From Bacteroidetes bacterium GWA2_31_9b (GTDB taxonomy: Bacteria; Bacteroidota; Bacteroidia; Bacteroidales; UBA12077), in NCBI GenBank assembly GCA_001769005.1, contig MENE01000027.1, forward strand, positions 1-8,802: a DNA stretch of 8,802 nt. Direction: 5' to 3'. Numbering within the stretch: the first letter of the stretch is position 1; each line of letters starts with the position of its first letter. The position numbers and the translations under genes were made by a program. This document shows positions 1 through 5,400 of this stretch, in pieces. The notes below the pieces were generated by a model. The model saw only the letters and a list, made by a program, of their open reading frames with translations, was not told where the DNA came from and searched no databases.

Positions 1-880
1 CTATCTCATCAATATACTTCTGATATTCAAGATTGTAAAGTCTTGTTCGTAGCTCACTCAATGCTTTATCAAAATTCTTAATTTGAGATTTTTCATCCTG
101 ACATGTAACAACTAAACCAGATGGGATGTGAGTTAAACGGATAGCCGAATAGGTTGTGTTTACTGATTGCCCACCTGGACCTGACGAACAATATGTATCT
201 TTTCGAATATCTTCCATTCGTAAATCAATATCGAACTCTTCAGCTTCAGGTAAAACGGCAACAGTAGCTGCAGATGTATGAACACGTCCTTGTGTTTCTG
301 TTTGCGGAACACGCTGAACACGATGAACACCCGATTCGTATTTTAAAATACCATAAACACCCTCGCCAGACACTTTCATAACAATCTCTTTGTATCCACC
401 AACAGTTCCTTCGCTGGTATTCGTTACTTCAACTTTCCATTTGCGATCTTCACAATATTTTACATACATTCTAAATAAATCGCCTGCAAAAATACTAGCC
501 TCATCGCCACCTGTACCGGCACGAATTTCAACAATCGCATTCTTTGCATCTTCAGGATCTTTTGGAAGTAATAGTAATTTTATATTTTCTTCTAAAGGAT
601 CAATCTTTAGTTCAAGCTCATTGAGTTCGGCCTTAGCCATCTCACGCATATCTTCATCCTTCTCGGTTGCTATAATTTCTTTTGCTGAAGCTACATTGCT
701 TAAAATATTCTTATACTCTTTATAAGCTTCAATAAGTGGCTCTAAATCACGATATTCTTTATTAAGTTTTATGTACTTTTTCATATCGTTGATTGTTGCA
801 GGGTCAGTTATTAGCTGCGCTACTTCTTCAAAACGAAGTCTTATTCCTTCTAATTTATCAAATATTATATTATTGCTCAT
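1..880 (-). CDS. prfA: Peptide chain release factor 1 (RF1), 3' end cut off by the window
   Basis: This class I release factor recognises UAA and UAG in the ribosomal A site and triggers hydrolysis of peptidyl-tRNA. The frame is open from the ATG at 880-878 to base 1, giving 293 codons of a family usually near 360, so the C-terminal part lies outside. Residues 192-194 read PQT, the PxT anticodon-like tripeptide that marks RF1 rather than RF2 (SPF). The surrounding stretch HRVQRVPQTETQGRVHTSA is typical of the family. The catalytic GGQ loop is at residues 236-238 (SGPGGQSVN); its Gln is the usual target of PrmC methylation. The N-terminal ~100 residues are charged and helical, as in RF1 domain 1. 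The gene lies 55 bases after purM on the same strand, an order I recall as common in Bacteroidota, often followed by pyrF, which would be outside this window. No frameshift is visible. Confidence 0.97.
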   Translation of the reverse strand, partial: MSNNIIFDKLEGIRLRFEEVAQLITDPATINDMKKYIKLNKEYRDLEPLIEAYKEYKNILSNVASAKEIIATEKDEDMREMAKAELNELELKIDPLEENIKLLLLPKDPEDAKNAIVEIRAGTGGDEASIFAGDLFRMYVKYCEDRKWKVEVTNTSEGTVGGYKEIVMKVSGEGVYGILKYESGVHRVQRVPQTETQGRVHTSAATVAVLPEAEEFDIDLRMEDIRKDTYCSSGPGGQSVNTTYSAIRLTHIPSGLVVTCQDEKSQIKNFDKALSELRTRLYNLEYQKYIDEI

Positions 881-902
881 ATATTTTACTTCTAAATCGC
901 TG

Positions 903-910
903 CAAAATTA
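903..910 (-). promoter_or_regulatory. Possible -7 promoter element for prfA (TAATTTTG)
   Basis: Read on the minus strand, these bases give TAATTTTG, matching the Bacteroidota housekeeping -7 consensus TAnnTTTG. The motif lies 22 bases before the prfA ATG, which would give a short leader. No clear TTTG-type -33 element sits at the usual spacing, and the region is so AT-rich that a chance match is possible. If real, prfA can be transcribed separately from purM. Confidence 0.35.
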
Positions 911-935
911 ATAAATAATTTAATAGTTAAATCAA

Positions 936-2111
936 TTAACTATATTGAAACTCACCAAATTCACTTTGGATTGTTAATTGCTTTTTATGTGACTGCTTAC
1001 AATACCCAATGATTTTGGCATCAATTCCAAATTCTTTTGATATTTGAATAATATTTTCAGCATGTTCTTTATTCAAATAAATCTCCATTCGATGTCCCAT
1101 ATTAAACACTTTATACATTTCGTCCCAAGGAGTACCCGATTCATTTTGAATTATTCTGAATAATTCAGGCAGTTCGAAGAGATTATTTTTTACAACATGC
1201 AAATTATCGATAAAATGCAAAACTTTTGTTTGCGCTCCTCCCGAACAATGTACAATACCATGAATATTCTTACGATGCTTATCTAATATTTTTTTCATTA
1301 CTGGAGCATATGTTCGAGTGGGTGATAATACTAACTTGCCAGCATCAATACCCAATTTATCAATAGTATCGGTAAGTTTGTATTTGCCGGAGTAAATAAA
1401 CTCAATAGGTACTGAAGGATCAAAGCTTTCGGGATATTTTCGTGCAAGGTATCTTGAAAAAACATCGTGACGAGCAGATGTAAGGCCATTGCTACCCATT
1501 CCTCCGTTATATTCTTTTTCGTAATTTGCTTTACCCGAAGATGCTAATCCAATAATTACATCACCATCCTGAATATTTGAATTATCGATTATATCAGATC
1601 GTAACATGCGTGTAGTAACCGTAGAGTCAACAATAATTGTACGAACCAAATCACCAACATCGGCTGTTTCGCCACCGGTTGAATAAATTGAGATTCCCAT
1701 ATTTCTTAAATCGGCCAATAATTCTTCCGTTCCAGAGATAATTGCTGAAATAACTTCACCCGGAATTAAGTTTTTGTTTCGCCCGATGGTTGATGATAAT
1801 AAAATATTTTCTGTTGCACCAACACATAATAAATCGTCAAGGTTCATTACAATTGCATCTTGAGCTATTCCTCTCCAAACCGACAAATCGCCGGTTTCTT
1901 TCCAGTATAAGTATGCTAAAGATGATTTTGTACCTGCACCATCGGCATGCATAATATTGCAATACTTATCATCGCCACATAAAATATCCGGTATTATTTT
2001 ACAAAATGCTTTTGGATAAAGGCCTTTATCAATATTTTTTATAGCATTATGGACATCTTCTTTTGATGCTGAAACACCTCTTATATTATATCGGGAATCT
2101 TGAGTCATCAT
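936..2111 (-). CDS. purM: Phosphoribosylformylglycinamidine cyclo-ligase (AIR synthase), Bacteroidota type
   Basis: PurM closes the imidazole ring of FGAM using ATP to give aminoimidazole ribonucleotide, the fifth step of de novo purine synthesis in the cytoplasm. The 391-residue product shows the AIR-synthase signatures in order: HADGAGTK (55-62, counterpart of the GVDTDK-type nucleotide loop), the acidic segment NLDDLLCVGAT (90-100), STGGETADVGD (144-154, the GGET motif), GSNGLTSAR (206-214), GIVHCSGGAQTK (285-296, counterpart of the GG-rich loop) and YKVFNMGHRME (333-343, counterpart of FNMGvGM). It is longer than the ~345-residue classical PurM and its loops differ, which is how Bacteroidota versions look; databases sometimes call them AIR synthase-related. 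The start is ATGATG, so Met1 or Met2 could initiate; no Shine-Dalgarno sequence is visible. The stop TAA lies within a small AT-rich inverted repeat. prfA follows in the same direction. Confidence 0.94.
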   Translation of the reverse strand: MMTQDSRYNIRGVSASKEDVHNAIKNIDKGLYPKAFCKIIPDILCGDDKYCNIMHADGAGTKSSLAYLYWKETGDLSVWRGIAQDAIVMNLDDLLCVGATENILLSSTIGRNKNLIPGEVISAIISGTEELLADLRNMGISIYSTGGETADVGDLVRTIIVDSTVTTRMLRSDIIDNSNIQDGDVIIGLASSGKANYEKEYNGGMGSNGLTSARHDVFSRYLARKYPESFDPSVPIEFIYSGKYKLTDTIDKLGIDAGKLVLSPTRTYAPVMKKILDKHRKNIHGIVHCSGGAQTKVLHFIDNLHVVKNNLFELPELFRIIQNESGTPWDEMYKVFNMGHRMEIYLNKEHAENIIQISKEFGIDAKIIGYCKQSHKKQLTIQSEFGEFQYS

Positions 2112-2131
2112 TTTTTGGAATTAATAAAGTG

Positions 2132-2139
2132 CAAATTTA
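2132..2139 (-). promoter_or_regulatory. Possible -7 promoter element for purM (TAAATTTG)
   Basis: The minus strand reads TAAATTTG, a full match to TAnnTTTG, ending 20 bases before the purM ATG. About 19 bases further upstream lies TTTC, one base from the TTTG -33 element. The transcript would have a leader of roughly a dozen bases. It starts downstream of the hairpin at 2194-2211, so that hairpin would not be in the purM mRNA. This is a motif match only. Confidence 0.45.
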
Positions 2140-2180
2140 ACAATTAGTTCGCACGAAATAAAATTATAGTATTGTAAGTA

Positions 2181-2211
2181 TATAAATTAAAAATTCCCAC
2201 CGAAGCGGGAA
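2181..2211 (-). terminator. Intrinsic terminator-like hairpin with UUCG loop, pointing toward purM
   Basis: On the minus strand the sequence forms TTCCCGC-TTCG-GTGGGAA (2211 down to 2194). This is a seven-base-pair stem with one G-U pair, closed as the very stable C(UUCG)G tetraloop, followed at once by TTTTTAATTT. On the plus strand the same arms contain an A-C mismatch and the downstream T-run is interrupted, so the minus orientation is the functional one. It lies between two divergent genes, so no annotated minus-strand gene ends here. It may stop antisense transcription running out from under the phosphoesterase gene before it reaches purM, or end an unrecognised small RNA. Confidence 0.65.
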
Positions 2212-2317
2212 CTTAAATTCTAATTTTTATATTTTAATAATATTATATGATAGAAAACAGATTAAGAAATGAAGTTAAAATTGTAAATTTATTTTTTATT
2301 TAAAAAGCAATATTATT
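2212..2317. other. AT-rich spacer upstream of the phosphoesterase gene
   Basis: This stretch is almost all A and T. It must hold the plus-strand promoter of the phosphoesterase gene, but no full TAnnTTTG match is present; the nearest are TAAAATTG at 2276-2283 and TAAATTTA at 2284-2291, each one base off. The bases before the ATG at 2318 (aaaaagcaatattatt) show no clear Shine-Dalgarno sequence. I see no gene or repeat here. Confidence 0.4.
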
Positions 2318-3226
2318 ATGAAACATTTATTATTAAAAGTAATTGTTATCTCTTTAGTGGCAATAAGTACTTTTTCTTCTTGTGAAAATAAGTCGGGAAA
2401 TAAAGAAAAAGATTCATTTTCATTTGTATTTATTACTGATATTCATTTACAACCAGAAAAAAATGCAACTATTGGATTTAAACAAGCAATTGATTCAATT
2501 AATAAATTAAATCCTGATTTTGTTTTAACAGGCGGCGATCAAATTATGGATGCTCTTGGGCAATCATATCAACGTTCAGATTCGTTGTATAATCTTTACA
2601 ATGACTTATCAAAAGAATTTAAAATGCCTGTTTATAATACTATTGGGAATCATGATATTTATGGTATTTATAGTAAAAGCGGAGCCGATAAAAACCATCC
2701 TGAATACGGAATAAAAATGTTTGAAAAACGAATAGGTAAAACATATTACTCGTTTATTCATAAAGGATGGAAGTTTATGGCTTTAAACTCAATTGTTGAT
2801 ACCAAAAAAAGCAAATACCATGGACTTATAGATAGTCTTCAGATTGAATGGATTAAAAACGAATTAAGCACAACGGATACCAATATGCCAATTGTTTTAT
2901 TTACACATATTCCACTTTTTACAATTTATAAACAAAAATATTATGGAGCCACTCTAGCAAACGATTCATCGTTGGTGGTAATAAATGCAAAAGAAGTAGT
3001 TGAGCTATTTGATACTCATAATTTAAAACTGGTTTTACAAGGACATTTACACACTATTGAAGATATTTATGTTGATGGTACTCATTTTATTACTGGAGGG
3101 TCAATTTGCGGTAGTTGGTGGAATGGTTCAAATTATGGTTTTGAAGAAGGATTTATGTATATAACAATTAGTAATGACATATTTAATTGGAAATATGTTG
3201 ATTATGGGTGGGATATTAAAAAATAA
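2318..3226 (+). CDS. Calcineurin-like metallophosphoesterase, predicted lipoprotein
   Basis: The 302-residue protein carries the five metallophosphoesterase blocks in order: DIH (Asp41, His43), GGD (Asp74), GNHD (Asn111-Asp113), TH (His197) and GHLH (His243, His245). These residues normally hold a two-metal centre that hydrolyses phosphomono- or diesters. The N-terminus MKHLLLKVIVISLVAISTFSSC is a lipoprotein signal with a relaxed lipobox (FSSC) and Cys22 as the acylation site. The mature enzyme should therefore be lipid-anchored in the periplasm or at the surface. The C-terminus has a Gly/Trp-rich segment (GSICGSWWNGSNYG, 261-274) and ends near VDYGW, which I recall from other Bacteroidota enzymes of this kind. 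Substrate cannot be read from the sequence. The gene is a single unit: divergent from purM and convergent with the next gene, with a strong terminator directly after the stop. Confidence 0.92.
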   Translation: MKHLLLKVIVISLVAISTFSSCENKSGNKEKDSFSFVFITDIHLQPEKNATIGFKQAIDSINKLNPDFVLTGGDQIMDALGQSYQRSDSLYNLYNDLSKEFKMPVYNTIGNHDIYGIYSKSGADKNHPEYGIKMFEKRIGKTYYSFIHKGWKFMALNSIVDTKKSKYHGLIDSLQIEWIKNELSTTDTNMPIVLFTHIPLFTIYKQKYYGATLANDSSLVVINAKEVVELFDTHNLKLVLQGHLHTIEDIYVDGTHFITGGSICGSWWNGSNYGFEEGFMYITISNDIFNWKYVDYGWDIKK

Positions 3227-3263
3227 AAAAGTAGTCTTAATAGATTTACTAAGACTACTTTTT
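3226..3263. terminator. Bidirectional intrinsic terminator between convergent genes
   Basis: A perfect 14-base inverted repeat (AAAAAGTAGTCTTA at 3226-3239 and TAAGACTACTTTTT at 3250-3263) flanks a 10-base loop. The A-run before and T-run after the paired core give a U-tract for transcripts in either direction. It therefore ends both the phosphoesterase gene on the plus strand, whose TAA overlaps its first base, and the hypothetical gene stopping at 3291 on the minus strand. Confidence 0.9.
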
Positions 3264-3290
3264 GCTTGAAAATTGAGAAATAAATTAGTT

Positions 3291-3755
3291 CTATTTCTGA
3301 TTAATAATACGCATCCATTTTTCAGCTAATTGATACTCTCCTTGCATTGTTAATCCGTCAACTTCGGAGTTGTAGAATTCAATAGTTACGTTTGATTTAT
3401 TTTTATCAATAAACGAAAATTCCAGAACAAGACGTTCTTCTTCAGTTTTGGAACTTTTTGTTTTTCTGATATTCGAAATTTTGCAATTTTGAACTAATGC
3501 TAAATCAATTACTGTACTTTGCTCATCTTTTTGAAGATTTGATGCATAATATAATTTTCTCGAAATCGAATCTATACCTATAGCATAACTATTCCATTTA
3601 TCAAATTCAGTAATCTTGTTATTGTTTTTCTTTGCAAGATCCTGAATCAATTTTAATAATTTTTTACCCTTTTTTTTAGTATTTTCTAATAGTAGCACTG
3701 GTATTGCAATTAATCCAACAATTACAATACTCATTATTATTATTGATGTATCCAT
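3291..3755 (-). CDS. Hypothetical protein with N-terminal membrane anchor (154 aa)
   Basis: I do not recognise a named family. The product starts with MDTS and a hydrophobic helix at about residues 5-23 (IIIMSIVIVGLIAIPVLLL). A very basic stretch follows (KKKGKKLLK, 27-35), predicting an N-out, C-in single-pass anchor by the positive-inside rule. The remaining ~110 residues look like a small cytoplasmic beta-rich domain with the segment FDKWNSYAIGIDSISRKLYY (51-70), then VIDLALVQNCKI (82-93) and LVLEFSFIDK (109-118). A PH-like fold is conceivable but only a guess from the strand pattern. The start is supported by AGGA at 3762-3759, three bases before the ATG, though an internal Met8 exists. 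It is downstream of the 124-aa gene and tsaD on the same strand, and ends 27 bases short of the bidirectional terminator. Confidence 0.8.
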   Translation of the reverse strand: MDTSIIIMSIVIVGLIAIPVLLLENTKKKGKKLLKLIQDLAKKNNNKITEFDKWNSYAIGIDSISRKLYYASNLQKDEQSTVIDLALVQNCKISNIRKTKSSKTEEERLVLEFSFIDKNKSNVTIEFYNSEVDGLTMQGEYQLAEKWMRIINQK

Positions 3756-3786
3756 TTTTCCTAATTATTAATTTATTATAAACTAT

Positions 3787-3805
3787 CCCTGATTCTTTAT
3801 TAGGG
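3787..3805 (+). other. Small inverted repeat between the two hypothetical genes
   Basis: The plus strand forms CCCTGAT-TCTTT-ATTAGGG, a seven-base-pair stem with one G-U pair. On the minus strand, the direction of transcription, the same arms carry an A-C mismatch and are followed by ATAGTTTATAAT rather than a T-run. It is at best a weak terminator or processing site for the genes here, and may have no role. Confidence 0.3.
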
Positions 3806-3842
3806 CTTTAAAAAATATTTAATTGTGAAATAAGGAAAAAAA

Positions 3843-4217
3843 TTACCAGAAGTAATGATATGGAAAGAGCAATACAATATATTCAAATCGATATTTCGTC
3901 TTTTTTGTACTTTGTATATATTGTGAAATTATATTTTCATTTAATACAAAAATGGATAGCTTCTGGAATGAGAAATCGTTTAAATGTTTTTTGAAATTTA
4001 AAGTGTAAATATTCGTGAGAATATTTGTTAGCTGCTCTTTTTGAAAATTGATACAGCTCCAATCAAATTTCTCAAATATTACATAATGCTTAGCATTACC
4101 TAAAGGTTCTTGTTGAATGTTTTGGTTTAATGAAGTACTGGTGAGGTTAATATAAACTATAAAAAACGAAAGTAGTATTAGTGTTAACTTAATAATATTT
4201 ATTGTCGTTTTTTTCAT
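3843..4217 (-). CDS. Hypothetical small membrane-anchored or secreted protein (124 aa)
   Basis: I do not recognise this protein. It begins MKKTTINIIK, followed by a hydrophobic segment (about 9-25, ending near FFIVYINL), so a signal anchor or an uncleaved export signal is likely; there is no lipobox Cys. The rest (about 26-124) is polar with many aromatic, Asn, Lys and Ile residues and one Cys at 55. It ends unusually in LLFPYHYFW. It lies 63 bases after the tsaD stop and 87 bases before the 154-aa gene, same direction. No Shine-Dalgarno sequence is visible (AGCAAAATG before the start). The AT-rich background makes chance open frames plausible, but its length, start context, hydrophobic N-terminus and fit between two same-strand genes favour a real, poorly conserved gene. 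Confidence 0.55.
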   Translation of the reverse strand: MKKTTINIIKLTLILLSFFIVYINLTSTSLNQNIQQEPLGNAKHYVIFEKFDWSCINFQKEQLTNILTNIYTLNFKKHLNDFSFQKLSIFVLNENIISQYIQSTKKTKYRFEYIVLLFPYHYFW

Positions 4218-4280
4218 TTTGCTATATTACCAAATTATTAATTGATAATGAAATTGTTTGTTTTAAGAATTTAGTGTTTT

Positions 4281-5300
4281 TTAATACTTAAATCTGGCAA
4301 GTGGAGCAATATCCTGACTGGCAAAATCATTATTTAAATATTTATAATATCCTGTAATAGCTATCATTGCAGCGTTGTCGGTTGTAAATTTAAATTCTGG
4401 AATAAAAGTTGTCCATTGATTTGTTTTGGCTTCATCAAGTATGGCATTACGAAGTCCTGAATTTGCAGAAACACCTCCGGCTATAGCAATATTTTTAATC
4501 CCAGTTTTTTTACTTACTGCAATTAGTTTATCCATTAAAATATCAACAATTGTATTTTGAATACTGGCACATAAATCGTTCATGTTTTCGTTTATAAAAT
4601 TAGGATTCACTTTATGATTATCTCTAATAAAATAAAGAAACGAAGTTTTTAATCCACTAAAACTGTAGTCGAACTCTTTAATACGTGGTTTGCTAAAAGT
4701 AAAAGCATATTTATTTCCTTCTTGTGCATTTTTATCAATTAAAGGTCCACCAGGGTAAGGCAATCCGATAACTTTAGCACATTTATCGAATGCTTCGCCG
4801 GCTGCATCGTCAATGGTTTGACCAATAATTTCCATTTCGAGATAATTGTTAATTTTTACCAGCTGTGTATGTCCTCCCGAAACGAGTAAACAGATAAATG
4901 GAAATTCCGGAATAAGACGTTCGGCATTTTTTTCTTTAATAAAATGAACAAGCATATGTGCTTGTAAGTGATTTACTTCAACAAGAGGAATATTTAATGC
5001 GAGTGCAAATGATTTTGAAAATGAAGTTCCAACAAGTAATGAACCAAGTAAACCCGGTCCACGAGTAAAAGCAACAGCGTTAATCTCATTTTTATTGATT
5101 CCTGCTTGTTTTATCGCCATATCAACAACTGGAATAATATTTTGTTGGTGAGCTCTTGATGCTAATTCAGGTACAACTCCTCCGTAAGCCTTATGTACAT
5201 TCTGGTTTGCAATAACATTAGATAGTAAATACCCATCCTGAATAATTGCTGCAGAAGTATCGTCACATGATGATTCTATTCCAAGTATTGTTATGCTCAT
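4281..5300 (-). CDS. tsaD: tRNA N6-adenosine threonylcarbamoyltransferase (t6A synthesis)
   Basis: TsaD (Kae1/YgjD family) transfers the threonylcarbamoyl group from TC-AMP to A37 of tRNAs reading ANN codons, working in the cytoplasm with TsaB and TsaE after TsaC makes the intermediate. The 339-residue product is full length for a bacterial TsaD. It opens with ILGIESSCDDTSAAI (5-19, the first phosphate-binding loop of the ASKHA fold). It has PELASRAH (44-51), RGPGLLGSLLVG (80-91) and the metal-binding HLQAH (His111, His115). It continues with LLVSGGHTQL (138-147), DDAAGEAFDK (164-173), PGGPLID (183-189), IAGGVSAN (273-280) and TTDNAAMIA (306-314), whose Asp308 should be the third metal ligand. 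All expected motifs are intact. It is divergent from tamB, an arrangement I recall in other Bacteroidota. TsaB, TsaC and TsaE genes are not in this window. Two small same-strand genes follow. Confidence 0.98.
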   Translation of the reverse strand: MSITILGIESSCDDTSAAIIQDGYLLSNVIANQNVHKAYGGVVPELASRAHQQNIIPVVDMAIKQAGINKNEINAVAFTRGPGLLGSLLVGTSFSKSFALALNIPLVEVNHLQAHMLVHFIKEKNAERLIPEFPFICLLVSGGHTQLVKINNYLEMEIIGQTIDDAAGEAFDKCAKVIGLPYPGGPLIDKNAQEGNKYAFTFSKPRIKEFDYSFSGLKTSFLYFIRDNHKVNPNFINENMNDLCASIQNTIVDILMDKLIAVSKKTGIKNIAIAGGVSANSGLRNAILDEAKTNQWTTFIPEFKFTTDNAAMIAITGYYKYLNNDFASQDIAPLARFKY

Positions 5301-5366
5301 TTATTATTGAGAATAAGAAGTATTTTATAAATATTTTTCTTTCTTTTGCGTTAATACATTAAAGTA

Positions 5367-5374
5367 CAAAAGTA
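5367..5374 (-). promoter_or_regulatory. Possible -7 promoter element for tsaD (TACTTTTG)
   Basis: The minus strand reads TACTTTTG, a full match to TAnnTTTG, 66 bases before the tsaD ATG. A TTTG occurs upstream (5391-5388), but only 13 bases separate the two, shorter than the usual ~19, so the -33 part is not well supported. The motif overlaps the first base of the candidate ATT start of tamB, so the two divergent genes would share a very compact control region. Confidence 0.35.
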
Positions 5375-5400
5375 TTAAAAAATTCTACAAAATATCGACC

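Noticed and set aside
390..725. Plus-strand open frame of 111 codons
   Set aside because: It lies wholly antisense to prfA, whose minus-strand translation is clearly conserved; the Ser/Phe-rich product is a typical shadow of a Lys/Glu-rich gene.
923..943. Inverted repeat ATAGTTAA-ATCAA-TTAACTAT at the purM stop codon
   Set aside because: Only eight mostly A-T pairs and no T-run on the minus strand, so it is unlikely to be a terminator; expected by chance in this AT-rich spacer.
2276..2291. TAAAATTG and TAAATTTA as promoter for the phosphoesterase gene
   Set aside because: Each is one base off the consensus, there is no -33 partner, and such near matches are frequent in this AT-rich region.
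5338..5348. TTCTTTTG as a plus-strand -7 element for tamB
   Set aside because: It lacks the conserved A at the second position and has no suitable TTTG upstream at the usual spacing.
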